Below are positions 1 to 11,860 of a stretch of DNA of 64,000 nucleotides, one piece after another. The stretch is from Arthrinium phaeospermum (lineage: Eukaryota > Ascomycota > Sordariomycetes > Amphisphaeriales > Apiosporaceae), in contig QYRS01000009.1 in NCBI GenBank assembly GCA_006503535.1, positions 1,488,001-1,552,000 on the forward strand, given 5' to 3'. Both the position numbers and the translations under genes were made by a program. Position 1 is the stretch's first letter, and each line of letters opens with the position of its first letter. The notes beneath the pieces were generated by a model. The model did no database searches and was not told the DNA's origin. It saw only the letters and a list, made by a program, of their open reading frames with translations.

Positions 1-1
1 C

Positions 2-961
2 GCCAGTGGTCATCTCTACGAACGTATGCTGGACATCATGATGATATCGGTCATGAAGAACACCAAGCACACGGTCAAGTTCTGGTTCATCGAGCAATTC
101 CTTTCGCCCTCGTTCAAGGAGTTTATCCCTCATCTAGCCGCCGAGTATGGGTTCAAGTACGAAATGGTGACTTACAAGTGGCCGCATTGGCTTCGCCAGC
201 AGAAGGAGAAGCAACGTGAGATCTGGGGTTACAAGATCCTGTTCCTCGATGTTCTCTTCCCTCTGTCCCTGGACAAGGTCATTTTCGTCGACGCCGACCA
301 GATTGTTCGTACTGACATGATCGACCTCGTCAACCTTGACCTGGGAGGTGCGCCTTATGGCTTCACACCCATGTGCGACAGTCGCACGGAAATGGAAGGA
401 TTCCGATTCTGGAAGCAGGGCTACTGGGCCAACTACCTCCGTGGCCTGCCCTACCACATTTCGGCGCTCTACGTGGTCGACCTGAGACGATTCCGCGAGC
501 TCGCGGCTGGCGATCGTCTGCGCCAGACGTACCACACATTGTCCGCCGACCCCAACTCGTTGAGCAACCTGGACCAGGACCTGCCCAACCACATGCAGTT
601 CCAGATCCCGATCCACAGTCTGCCGCAGAACTGGCTCTGGTGTGAGACGTGGTGCAGCGACGAGAGCCAGAAGGAGGCGCGCACCATTGATCTCTGCAAC
701 AACCCGCAGACCAAGGAGCCCAAGCTGGACCGCGCCAGGAGGCAGGTGCCCGAGTGGACTGTGTACGATGATGAGATCGCCGCCGTCCACCGCCGCAGCA
801 AATTGGCTGGGGAGGGGACTGTCAAGGCTGGAGAGACGGCTGATCAGAAGGTTCTTGGGGGGCAGAAGGAGGAAGAGGAGGTCGTCGTCGACAAGAACCC
901 CAAGAGTCGCCGGTTTGAGGAAGAGGCTGAGCCGACGAAGAGGGTCAAGGATGAGTTGTAG
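2..961 (+). CDS. UDP-glucose:glycoprotein glucosyltransferase, C-terminal part
   Basis: This is the 3' end of a gene that begins before the window; the frame is open from base 2, before the first ATG at 26. The product is the catalytic GT24 domain of UGGT, the ER-lumen enzyme that reglucosylates misfolded N-glycoproteins so they re-enter the calnexin cycle. Counting from the ATG at 26, the DAD metal/UDP-glucose motif lies at residues 89-91 ([10 protein letters not shown]). The family blocks [15 protein letters not shown] and the cysteine-bearing [10 protein letters not shown] follow. The last four residues are KDEL, an ER-retrieval signal, after an acidic/basic low-complexity tail. No intron is visible here. 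The family is about 1,500 residues, so only roughly the last fifth is present. Identification is firm; the N-terminal folding-sensor region cannot be judged. Confidence 0.95.
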   Translation, partial: ASGHLYERMLDIMMISVMKNTKHTVKFWFIEQFLSPSFKEFIPHLAAEYGFKYEMVTYKWPHWLRQQKEKQREIWGYKILFLDVLFPLSLDKVIFVDADQIVRTDMIDLVNLDLGGAPYGFTPMCDSRTEMEGFRFWKQGYWANYLRGLPYHISALYVVDLRRFRELAAGDRLRQTYHTLSADPNSLSNLDQDLPNHMQFQIPIHSLPQNWLWCETWCSDESQKEARTIDLCNNPQTKEPKLDRARRQVPEWTVYDDEIAAVHRRSKLAGEGTVKAGETADQKVLGGQKEEEEVVVDKNPKSRRFEEEAEPTKRVKDEL

Positions 962-1309
962 TTGGACTTGTTTCTTGTCAATTGTGTGAGTAGAAGAATA
1001 TGAGATTATAGAATCTATGAAGAGATGTGTCATCAATTGAGGCGAATGCATGTGTTGGATTAGCGAAGAGCCTGGCGATGAGGCCGTGATGGCTAGAGCT
1101 CAGTCACCACCACATGATCTCGTCGTTCTCGCCGTTCGTAAACAGAACTTCTCGTACAACGGAAGAAGTCCATATGAAGCCTTTATGAAGAGATTCGATG
1201 TCATTCAGAGATCAAAGACTACTCTGCGGGTGTCGGTTTCTTTGTATTCCCTTGGCCGTGTTGACGTTTCCGGGAACTGATGAAGCCCCTTATTCACGTG
1301 AGCTACTTA

Positions 1310-1872
1310 TTCCTCTCCTGCTCACCTACTGCTGGGGGTAATAGAACCACAAAACATGTTAGCCTTTCTAACAGCACATTTCTGGGCCAGCGCTATCCCC
1401 ATTTGCCCTTCGTCGTGCAGGATACCGACCGCGACATGCTCAGCCAAGGAGCGGCAGAGCTCACCGACGACATCCGCGACCGCGTGTCGTTCATAGAGCA
1501 CAGCTTCTTGGAGCCCCAGCCCCCTCTCAAAGGAAGGTCAGCGTGCGCATTCCCCCTCCGCCAACGTGTCCACAATTGGACGCATACCGACGTTGTCACC
1601 ATCCTCAAGGGCCTGGTGTCCAGCCTCAAGCGTGCCGGTCCGGACACGCTGCTTTTGACCAACGAGATCATCCTCCCGAGGCTGAAAGACTGGCTGCGGT
1701 ACCAATAGAGGCTGGCGCGGCAGACGGACCTGGCCATGATGGCCATCCACGGCGCCAAAGAGCGCACCTGGGCGGGTTCGAGGCCTTGCTAAAGGAGGCA
1801 GATTCCCGATGCAAGATCTGGCACTTCTTTGACAATGGTCCACGCGTCGATGATGGGTTCTGTGGTGACTAG
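1310..1872 (+). pseudogene. O-methyltransferase relic (SAM-dependent, fungal secondary-metabolite type)
   Basis: A degraded C-terminal half of a fungal O-methyltransferase. One frame (to 1708) reads GG...HVSLSNS...QRYPHLPFVVQD, then RDRVSFIEHSF, then FPLRQRVHNWTHTDVVTILKG and LLLTNEIILP. These match the SAM-binding and substrate regions of the family (VDVGG-type motif I, 'D' of motif II, the RxxxHNW block, and the NEIILP block). A stop at 1706-1708 follows WLRYQ. The same frame then continues RLARQTDLAMMAIHGAKERT, and the alignment jumps frame near 1769 to FEALLKEADSRCKIWHFF. So there is at least one nonsense codon and one frameshift, and the N-terminal half is absent. No intron pair would explain this. 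It is a dead fragment lying just downstream of the UGGT gene. Confidence 0.75.
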
Positions 1873-3465
1873 AAAGGAACCGTACTGAGAATATATCTCA
1901 AAACAAAGGGGGTCTACTGGCCTAGACATGATACGAACTCGTTTCTCCGACCATGAAGACGTGGGAGTAGTTGTACTGAGATACGATGGTAAGACAATGG
2001 GCTAAGCAGTACCACGGGCCCTGCTGGTCTAGGCGAGTAGATACCCGGCAACCAGAAAGCGAGAACAGGTCGAGATAGGAATGGGAGTCACATTTGTGTA
2101 CATGTTGTCGACACTCTTGGGAAACATCCGGCAGGCAGTAATTTTGGTACACTTGAGGCTCCGGCCTGGTCCAGGATGATTAGTGCTTACCTCATATGCT
2201 GATGGACGTCAAGTCTCCATGCTCACACCCACTATCAGAACCACTATCTCACACCGGCTGAGTTGTCAGATCCTGCGCGTCGACGCACAACCCTGTATGC
2301 CATGCATGTATGATGTCGTAAAGCGCGCATACGCGTTGATGACCAATCTTTTATTGCCCTTCTCCAATGCATGGAATAGCCCCCAACAGTGGGGTCAGGC
2401 TGCGAACGTCAGCCTCAGCCTGCAGCATGTAGCATCGAGGCCCCTGCTGGAACAAACCGGCCGGGTTTCCAAGATGTCGAAAGGCTAATATTCCAAATGA
2501 ACGGCTCCCACAACAAAGGTGTGTCTTTGTTAGAGAAGACTGAATACTTCTGGAATAAACGGAGGCTGAAGATCATTCTGTTTAATTTACTATCATGAAC
2601 GCGACCAGATGGAGTAAGTTCGGTACATAGATTTCAGTAGTACGGGCTATTCCCGCTGTCGCATTCTTACATGCAGCTGAACCAACACAATGGCGCCACT
2701 GAGAGCCTGCTCATTTGCCGCGGCCAATCGAGTAGCGTTTCCATGCACCCTTTTTGCTGCGTGTGAACATCAGCTATGCAAGTAAGAGGGGAATTGAAAG
2801 CATAAGAGTTGGAGTAATTGTTCGTCTAATCGCCTATCACCATGATATTACCAGCAATGTCGAGGAGAAACTTTCGAATGTGAAATGGTAGTGTTGTGGA
2901 GGAGAAACCCAGGGAGTTAGCCCAGCCACGGAAAAGAGGCCGGGGGAAGGAACAACATAATCCAGAGAGAAGCTTTTTACAGCCTTATACCAAAACCTAG
3001 CCTGGTCCAAGGTGCCATGTCGTAATCCCTGCCCACTGTATATCTTACCGCATCATTTCCCCGATAAATGCAGGGTTCATATCAGCCCCCAACGATCTTC
3101 CAGCGTCTTACGGAAGGAGATTCGTTGCACACCGAATTCAGAGCGATCCACGACGATCCTGGGGTCTGAAATGGCAGGCATGACTGGATGTCATGTTTCC
3201 TTCTCCGCGGAGTTTCGAATGATCCCGCTTTCTAGTCCCCATCTACCGTGGCATGCAGCTGAGCCTCTGTATGGATGTTGTAGATCCTGTAGTTCATCGA
3301 GTCCCACACTATAAATATGTAGCTAGTCTCTCCGGCCCATTGTGCTCGGTATTGTAGTTTGTATTTAGACTACTACACAGAACCATATGCAACTTGTGCT
3401 TCTCACTTTAACTTTTGGCTCTACACTTCGTTTCTAGATAGCTTTGCCCCCGTCGAACATCCGCC
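1873..3465. other. intergenic, no gene seen
   Basis: About 1.6 kb without a convincing coding region. Short open frames exist on both strands but have no recognisable domain, no family similarity and poor codon structure. The last few hundred bases are the probable promoter of the CorA-like gene starting at 3466. Confidence 0.5.
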
Positions 3466-6400
3466 ATGTCTGCAGAGCCGGAGCAGCGAGACTCGCCGCC
3501 AGCTCAACCTTCCCGTCTCAGGCCCGTCACATGTCTCAGCACGGAGCCACATGACATAAGCGACCATTTGCTCCACTACCTGGGCTGCCTCGAGTATGAA
3601 GAACGCGGGACACTATTCAATGAGAACACCAAGATTTGGAAAGAGGAGATCGCTCACTTTGAGAAATCAGATGCCGCTTTGAAGGCTTCGGATCCTCGAC
3701 CAAAGCTTTCGCCCAAAGAACGCGTGGGAAAGAAGCGAGAGGCCTGGAGGGAAGACTGCGAGAAAGAGCTCACCCGCGTCAAGATCTTACGCAAGGCGAT
3801 CCGGGCCGACAAGCATGACAAGCATCTAGATGAGTCGATCAGAGCCAGCTCTAAAACGTGGATGGAATACAAAGGCCACCATGAGCGGCTCCCAACCAAC
3901 GACACCGCCGAAGCTTCAGAATACAACTTGGAGAGAGATATCAGTGTCCCTATCATCCAATATCAGCTGAGGGGTGAAGACAATGGAGCGGCCAGCAACA
4001 CGGAAGATCGAGGCTGGGGCCAGGAGAAAAGCCCGGAGAAGCGGGTCTGGGGTGACTTCCCAGATCAGAAAACGAAACTGGATGTACTGGAAAAAGACCC
4101 GGAAGTCAATTTGTTGCACTACGATAGGCACCCTGATCGAATTAGGTACTTTCATTTGCCTTCGAACAATATGATGGTAAGTCGTCTCTACCACGTGTGA
4201 GGTTTATTCTTGACTAACGAGCTTGGGTGCTAGTGGGCCGAGGTAACTCAACCAACTGTGCTACTCATACCCAGTACACTTTCTTATTGATCTGGTACAG
4301 AATGCATTGTCTCGCTACTTTGGGGAAACCCGCCCCGATCGTCACGTTATACGGCGTGAACTAAAGAGGGCCCCAAGAACTCGAGCCTACATGCTGCTTC
4401 GTGATCCCTTCTGGCGAAGTCAACTCCACGGAGGGGAAAGAGCACCGCCACATGCCAGGCATATGGAGCCTATGTGCATCACAGCATCATCAGGTAAGGT
4501 CGTGGCGGCTGCCGTTTCCTGTAGTAGTGGCTAACCAGTATTCAGAAGTCAACACAACGGGCGCTTCCCCTGAAAACATGGTGTTATTTGTAAGTCTTGC
4601 ATCCCGTCCCAGTGCTCTTGACATGTCCACTGAAGCGCTTAGATGCCATTCCTTCATTGGGAGACGAGCCGACAACGCGAGAAGTCCGCGCACACAATCA
4701 TGCAGACTGTGGAGCGTCGCAAACGAGCGGAGAAGGCGCATCTGGATAACATGAAAAAGAATCGTATTGAGGCTCGTAGCGACCATGGCCCGGCCCGTTT
4801 GCGACCTCACATCCCAGAAACGCCCAGAAGAAGCGGTACCAGGATTGATTCCATACAGGCCATTATTCCCCAAGAATACTTCAAAGATGCATTGCCTTTC
4901 GAAGCCAACCACAGACTCAAGCTCAAGAATCCACTCGGTCAATACCTCCTCGACGCCGCCAGGCTGTTCGAAGGAATGTCAAATTACCGCGACAAGAAGC
5001 TTCTTGAAAGGTACCTCGGTGGTGATACGCCTCTCCACCCTCGCCGGACGCTGGACCAGGCATACCATTGGAAGCTCACCACTACCAAGAAGCGAGACCG
5101 AGACCAGGTAGTCTACAGGGCTACTACCATCCCTCCTGACGACTACCATATCTACCATCGGCAAGATGAGAACTGGCCCGACCACGAGGATTTCGACATA
5201 AAGAGAGACTGTGCCGAATGCAGGTCGCATATCAAGAAGGTTTCCAAGGTCGTTATGGTCGACCAACTCTGGATGTGGGTCCTGGACAAGAAGACTATCA
5301 TCACATGCTTCCCCAAACGATATGGAGTCAATAAACACGATTCTTCTGGCGTTCACAAGTCCATCCGACGGCGGCTTGAAGCGAGCCCGCAGATAAGGAC
5401 CGTGTTCGACCTGGGTCTCATCATCTTCGACGAATGTTCAAACGTCTTTTTCGACCGGACCAGCGTCGATCCGAGCCAGCCCGCAGTCATCGACATCTTT
5501 TCAAAGGCTATAGGAAACGTGGTAGGTACCTCCGTAAACTTCTTCCCGTAGAGACGAGACAATCAACACGGTGCTGACCCCAATGACCAAAAGATGCACC
5601 AGCAAACGGCGTCATTCGACCGTCTTTGGAAGTGGACTGAAATCGCTAGCAAGGCGTACCGTTCCAAGAATTTGGTCTCGTCACATTTCGAGATCCCACT
5701 GCTGGACATCAACCCCGAGGGGAAACTACAGCGCGAGATAAAGGACATTATAGAAGAGCTCGACATCATGCTCCACATCACCACGTGCCACCGTCGGATT
5801 CTGAAGCAGTACAAGGACAACGCGGAAAATCTGCTCGACCCGTACAGTGAACACGGACGGGCACACTCGAAGATGGACACCAGCCTTTCTCTACACAACA
5901 AATCCCTCCGCAAGCAAAGGGAAATCACTGAGCTGATCAAGCAGCAACGAGAAAAAACTGAGCAAGCAAAGAAACAGTCGAACGAGGTAAAATTGGAGGA
6001 GAGCCGACTGGAAGAGAAGAAGTTGTTGAAGAAAAAGGAGGAGTGCAACGAACGTCAAGATTACACTTGGTTCATGCTCAAAGCCGATGAGCTAAGTGAG
6101 CTCGTCGAGGCCCGTATCGCGGAATTATACGAGCTACGAGCGAGCGCTGTTAGCACAGCCGACAGTGTAAGCTGAAGCCCATTCTACACGCAACACATCT
6201 TACCCTAAATATGGTAATCGATCGATACACTGAATAACTAACAATTGTCGTCACAGGTCAAGGACCTACTCGAGCTGAAACAACAACAGGCGGGAGTCGT
6301 ACAGGCATGGCAAGCCGTGAACCAAGCTTCCGAGACCATCAAACAAGGTCGCTCCATCATGATGTTTACCTTGGTAACCATCGTATTCGTAAGCCACTAA

Positions 6401-7026
6401 CAGCTTTCACCCTCTCTCCTTACATATTGACAGAAAATAGCTTCCCCTGTCATTCATGTCCAGTATTTTCGGCATGAACAACCAAGAGTTCTCCGGTAGC
6501 GGTTGGCCCATCCGGGAAGAGCTACGACTAATGTGTAAGTACCCGAGAAATCCTTCTTCATTTCCCCCTTACACCCGCGCTAAGGAATCTAGTTCCCATA
6601 TCGGCCGCCGTCATCATCGTAAGTCTCTTTTGGGCCTATAGCAACTGGTCTCGCGTCGCGCTGTGGGCCATCTACAAGCGAGCGACGACGTGGCTCGTCG
6701 TGAAAACGAAAGTCTTTGACCTCTGGCTCCAATTCAGCAAGCCAGAGAAAGACATGATTGAAGATGCGGATAGGGTGACGGAGAAGTTGTTCAACCGGGC
6801 GAGGAAGGAAAGATACAGACGGAATCGAGAAACCAGGGATGCAAAGGAGAAGAAAAAAGAAGAGAAGAAAGCCGAGGAGGATAGAGCTAAGCAGGCTGCC
6901 TTGATGTTGGGCCAAACTCCCAGTCCTGGAACAGCGCCATTTCACAATCAGGGGCAAGAGAGGCGGGGATATCAGAATGGCAAAACTCCCGACGTGGAGA
7001 TGGCCATGCCCTCTCAACAAAGCTGA
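3466..7026 (+). CDS. CorA-like membrane protein of the large fungal family, nine exons
   Basis: Exons: 3466-4176, 4234-4242, 4301-4493, 4546-4589, 4643-5521, 5594-6166, 6257-6388, 6441-6534, 6593-7026. All phases close, giving 1,022 residues. The start has a good context (CGCC-ATG). The long N-terminal part is cytosolic and charged. Conserved blocks are YFHLPSNNM-WAEN, HARHMEPMC, MPFLHWET, RRTLDQAYHW, VVMVDQLWMWVLD, CFPKRYGVNK, LLDINPEGKLQREIKDIIEELDIML and a Glu/Lys coiled coil. Near the C-terminus two membrane helices (about 835-855 and 879-897) flank GMN at 858-860, the pore signature of CorA Mg2+ channels; a charged tail follows. Fungal relatives are annotated as CorA-like or ankyrin/CorA proteins. 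No ankyrin repeats are seen here. Transport activity is inferred from the GMN architecture only. The gene converges on the FAD oxidoreductase gene ending at 7186. Confidence 0.9.
4234..4242 (+). other. 9-nt micro-exon (codes Trp-Ala-Glu)
   Basis: The upstream intron 4177-4233 has GTAAGT, a branch-like CTAAC at 4213-4217 and TAG. The downstream intron 4243-4300 has GTAACT and ends TACAG. The nine bases between give WAE in phase 0. They join NNMM to NALSRYFGE, which is what the family consensus (W-x-E after the FH-P-NN block) requires. Skipping it would keep the frame but lose three conserved residues. Confidence 0.8.
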
Positions 7027-7185
7027 AGAAGCCGTTTTACCATGTCAATATAGTCACTGGTAAAAGATTCTGTTACTTCATGTCAATGTTGGATAAAAAT
7101 AATATTATATCGTTTGAAATATATAATTGGCCTATGCACCAAATATTTTGGGGGATGTGCATTTCCAAAATTGGTAAGAGAGCTC

Positions 7186-8928
7186 TCACATCGAGATTTT
7201 GAAACCCGTCTGTCTCAAGTTCTGGAAGACACCGTCTGGATCATACCGCTTCGAAACCTCCCGCAGAAACTCGACCGACTTCTGGCCGTATCTAGCAATA
7301 GGATCCTCCGAATAATCCGCGTAATTCAGATATTTCCAGCCCCAGTTCATCCCCAGCTCTGTGGCGTGCTCGTCCATATCCCGTTGAAACGCATGACCAA
7401 CACGCTCCAAAGTAGCCAAGTGAGCGGGCTCGGCCACCTGCAGCAACACGACCGAGAGCATGCCCGTGTTATTCTTGCCGGCCTTGGCGAAGTAGTTCTG
7501 CAGCCCGAGGACGCTGGGCCCGTCTCCGTTGCGAATCATGGGCGCGGTGAGCGGCTGGTACTGCAGCAGCGCCCCCACGCTCTTGTCGTTCGGGTATCCG
7601 ATCTGGTCCTTGAGCTCTTGCACGAGCTGCTCGAACCGCTTTAGGCCGTAGCGGAGGATGCGGATGTCGTTGTTGTAGGTTCCGGTGACCCATACGTCTC
7701 TATGGAGCAGTTTTCAGTGAGAGTCCACCCAAAAAGGGGGTGGTCGTGAAGAGTGGTGACATGGTCTACTCACTGAAGGCCATCCACACCGTTACCCAGC
7801 GTGGTGCGATCCAGTACGGTCCTGGACTCGAGGAAGTCGTCATAGGACCCCTCTATGGCCAGGAAGTCCCTCAGTCCCTCAGGAAACGCCTCGTTACGCA
7901 CGTTATCAAGAGAAGCCACAGCATACATCCCACCCGGCTGCTGCGTATTAGTAGGATCCCAACCGAACATAGACTCGACGGAGCAGTCCACGTGATCCTC
8001 AATCGTATCCGTAAACTTGACCGTCGCCTCCAAGACGGCCTCCGACATGTTATACGTCCAGAACCGCCCCCCGCCCCAGGTCAGCGGCTCCGGGATGGTC
8101 CGCATATCGAACCGAGTCACGAGCCCAAAGTTGGCCGACCCGCCGCGTAGCGCCAGCCAGAGGTCCGAGTGGCTGTTGCGGTTGGCGTCGACGACGGACC
8201 CGTTGGCCAGGACGACCTCGAAGTTGTCGACGTTCTGGCAGGCCCACCCGTACGCGGCCGCGTGCAGGGAGTTGCCGCCGCCCAGGAGGAAGCCGCCGAC
8301 GCCGACCAGGTTGCTGCGCGCGCCCGTCACGGTCACGCCGTGCGGGGTCAGGGTCTTGTAGACCTCGGCCCAGGTGCCGCCGGGGCGTACGGAGGCGAGT
8401 TTGGTGTTGGGGTCGTAGGTCGTGTGGTTCATGTAGCCTGGTTACGTACCGCTAGGTCAGAATGTTCTCCGACTGGGAACAGGGCCTGGGCCTCTAAGCT
8501 ATTGAACGTACCGAGGTCAATGGTAACGCCATGGTCGGTACTGCTGGATCCGGCAAACACCATGTGCCCCCCGCCTCGGATGCCAAAGGGACAGTTGTTC
8601 TCGGTTATGGTACGCATGGTCTCCGAGGCGTCCTCGGAGGTCAATGGCAGCACCATGCACCACGGTTTCAGGGCGGCATTCGCGGCGAAGTAGTCTTTGA
8701 TGCGGTCATCATAGGCAGAAGTGTTTTGGTAAAGGACCTTTTCCCCGAGGACGGGATTGCGGGAAAGAGCATCACACTGTGCATACGGATCAGCTGACAT
8801 TACGCAGCGCTCTGAGCCATCTTTAAAGTTTCGAATTGACTCACACAAAGTGTCACCGGGGTCGTCGCTGTAGACACCGCGAGAGCCAAGACAGCTCTAG
8901 CTATGGCAAAAGCTGATGCTCTTACCAT
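7186..8928 (-). CDS. secreted FAD-linked oxidoreductase (berberine-bridge-enzyme-like)
   Basis: Exons on the minus strand: 8928-8847, 8793-8512, 8437-7774, 7699-7186. These give 513 residues, a normal size for the PCMH/BBE family. Exon 1 codes a signal peptide (MVRASAFAIARAVLALAVS), so the enzyme should be secreted. IRGGGHMVF at about residue 104 carries the His that bonds FAD covalently; GVGGFLLGGG and NFGLVTRFDM follow in the FAD domain. The C-terminal YLNYAD is the BBE segment. These enzymes oxidise alcohols, sugars or secondary-metabolite intermediates using O2. The first donor is uncertain: GTGTGA at 8846 closes the frame, while the better GTGAGT two bases on needs an unusually short intron. 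The other junctions are clean. The substrate cannot be told. Confidence 0.88.
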
Positions 8929-9360
8929 CTTAGCCGTATCGTGTAATAAAACTATAGCTGTTTAGAAAGATAGTCAAAGATCAAGACTCATGTCTGTCAG
9001 CTTGAGCAGAGCTGGTGCCTCCTGTAACATGAGCAGTGTTGATCTGTCAGAAGTCACGTGGTCACACATCAGGCATACGCCGTATTCGTTGCACAAGCCT
9101 ACGGCAAGCCAGCGAACCCCGCACGCTGCAGAGTCCTTGTTAGTTCTTTTTAGGTCTTACGTGCAGGTGTGCTAACAGATGTGGATGGTATACCGGCCGG
9201 TGCGAAACGGATCGACATCTTGGGAAGCCAAAAGTTCAATTCCCACCCGTTATCCGGGCTATTGGAAGATCAGCGAGTACAAGGTACTCTACGGATAATT
9301 ACACTAGTGATATTACTTCGAGTCCTTCTTCCCCGTCCTTAGGCCAATGCTCGCCTTCCA
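8929..9360. other. intergenic between two minus-strand genes
   Basis: Holds the promoter of the FAD oxidoreductase and the 3' region of the HET gene. It includes a CACGTG-type palindrome near 9055. Nothing else is seen. Confidence 0.4.
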
Positions 9361-11307
9361 TCATCCCGTGAAAGAAAGCACCTGAGATGTAAGCGAACTC
9401 ACCCTCACTCTCCCCGGTCTCAGCACAACTGGGACACTTGATCCCGCCAGGAGCCAGAGCTCGTCGTCAGCTTGGCAAGTATGATACGCACGTCCAGTAA
9501 ACCCGTTATCGGCCAAAACAAAGGCCCATCTGTAAGTGTAGTCCATTTGGCGATGAGTACGGTTGGCATTATATGCGCTGGATTCAATCTCTTTACTTTC
9601 TCGTGCCAGGTAATTTTGAATTATGCTGACGGGGTCAGTTTCGATTGGCTCGGAATGTTTCGCCACATCATGTAGCGCAATTGAACGACATGCTGGATAG
9701 AGCATGAGATCTTGCCAATGCGGTACCCCTTCGTGAAAGTCATCGTAACCCAGGCAGTATCGCATCACAGCGTTATTGTTCGGTAATGTCGAACAAGTCT
9801 GACACCATTGCCGGCACACTCGAATGAACTCGCGAGCTATGTCTTGTTCCCGATAAGGCTCCTTGTCGGGGTCAAATGCCAAAGCTGTGACCAAGGTGCA
9901 CATCTTCTTGCCTCGCACTGTAAGCTTGTCGGGCGAGCTCGCGGAGACATTAGCCTCTGACCTATTACTCGCACTTCGTCGTCCGAGCGAGAAGATTTGT
10001 ACCAATTTCGAATTCCATACATCCTTGATTTCTTCCTCCTGGCTTATCAGGTAGTCTGGGACCCAAGACGGTTCTCTCGGAACACCAACACGCGGCGAGT
10101 TCGTTGTGATGGGATCGAGACTGCGAGTCCCTGTTACCAGTGACTTAATAAACTCTCGAGCCACTTCCTGGATTGGCTTGGAGTAGTCTGGTTCCGGTAG
10201 CTGGATCTCTAGCTTTCGTAAAATGGAATAGATGCCATATATCTTGTCGTGTGGCAACGTTGAACCTAGATCTTTAATCGATGTGATGAATCTCAACCGC
10301 CGATCACACAAGTCAGACTCAATTCGACCCATAAAGCTATCTTTGAATATCTGAAATGGTGAGTATGGCTCTGTGCTCACTACAGACTGTGGACCGTTGT
10401 CGTATTCGCGCTTGTGTTTCACCAACGATTGTGCATCGTGGCGGAGGCAGATGCGGTTATATGTCTGATCGTCGTTTTCAAACGGTAGAAAGACCAAGGC
10501 GCAGAATTTCAAGCGTCTCCAATCACTCTGTTTAGAGCCAGATAGAAACAAACAGTTTCGTGCAAACGCAAATTCCTGTTATGTTATCAGCATGACGTTC
10601 TTGTATCCTATTACGTATCATCTGAACATGATCTCATACTTGTACTGTCCATATACGCGTAAACCAAGGATCGCATGTTAGTTCATCCAGTACCGATTGA
10701 TGTTTCTGAGCCGTTCGATCTGCGCGGGTCAACAATCAGAATGGTCCAGCACACCGTATCCCGTGGAATAAATACACTTACACACATAGCGGGTCACTTT
10801 CCCCATGGCTTTGTGCATCGTCAAACGACTTAGCATGGCAGTTAGGACGAATCCAGGGATATAAACATTCAATAACCACAGAACATATTCTGTGCCAAGT
10901 GCAATGCCCTCGGGTCCGAGCCAAACCAAAACCGTTGAGGCATTCTCGTAGATTTCGCCCATGTTCTTCACTTGAAGGTTTCGCTCGGCCTCCCTGTCCG
11001 GAGCCTGGTCGATGCAGATGGCATCAATCCACAGTGTACGCTTGCGGTAACGACGGCGCAGTTGCACCATGGCGTCGTGGCAATTGGGCGTCACGAGCAA
11101 CTCGTGCTCATCGCACAGAATTGGACGACTGCCTGCTTTGTCCCCCCATACATAGGACAGCGCCTCGTACTTCGAACGTGCGTCACGAAGCCTTAGCTGT
11201 CGGAGCTGGCATCGCAGGGGCTCGTCTCTTCTTGGAGAGGGGAACAGCGTGATTAGACGGATTGAATCGTTAGATTGGAGAGGGGTATGCTCATAGGGGC
11301 CGGCCAT
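9361..11307 (-). CDS. HET-domain (heterokaryon incompatibility) protein
   Basis: Exons: 11307-10782, 10719-10640, 10575-9361. Phases close, giving 606 residues. The HET domain is complete in the N-terminal half: YEALSYVWGD at 47-56, LWIDAICIDQ at 92-101, VLVWLG at 126-131, and after splicing FTRIWTVQEFAFAR. HET proteins trigger regulated cell death when genetically different hyphae fuse, and are often partnered with NLR or other sensor genes. The C-terminal half has no recognised domain beyond the common HET-family segment SFTG-like end. The donors are GTAAGT and GTATGA; both introns are near 60 nt. No signal peptide. It lies on the same strand as its neighbours but nothing suggests co-transcription. 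Its specificity is unknown. Confidence 0.93.
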
Positions 11308-11860
11308 GGTGTAGCGGAAGCGACTTAGTTATCCAGGAACAATGGTGGTGGTAAACGAAGGAGGTAAGATGACGTGTCCTGTCAGAACTCTCAATCTTGG
11401 GGCGCGATATTGATTAGGCCGGTCCTTGAGTAGGCAAAATCAGGTCAGGCTGTAGCCCCCGCCAATAAAACGAGCCCCTTAAACGCCAGTCAATGCACTG
11501 CCCTCTAGAACAGTGCTTTACGTGGCCAGTGCAGCTAGTTGCAAGCCAGATGGGCGCCTTGCCAATTAGAAGTCGTAAATAGAACGTCGGGCGTTTGAAA
11601 CGAAACAACGATTATTACACCAAGTCATCCCTGGTCCGGATCCTGGCGCTTACTTCAGAGCAGCTGTCAACTGCTGCTTTTCAGCTGTGGCGTATAGAAA
11701 ACGGCTATGCTGCACCATACCCGCATCCTAAAGATGCTTCATTACCCCTGCTACATGACTTAATGCCCATTACATGCTCAGAGAGTTCTCGCCAGATCTC
11801 CCTGCCTCCCCTTATTTACTTGTTACGCATGATCATTAAATTAGAGCTTCTTCAATGGTA
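11308..11860. other. intergenic, no gene seen
   Basis: About 550 bases between the HET start and the 3' end of the secreted-protein gene. It should contain the HET promoter. No coding similarity or RNA gene noticed. Confidence 0.4.

Noticed and set aside
134..1051. Long minus-strand frame opposite the UGGT gene
   Set aside because: It is antisense to a clearly conserved coding sequence and its protein is valine/leucine-rich noise without a domain.
9180..9290. Possible tRNA because of GTTCAATTCCC near 9232
   Set aside because: The would-be T stem and acceptor stem do not pair and no box A is placed correctly.
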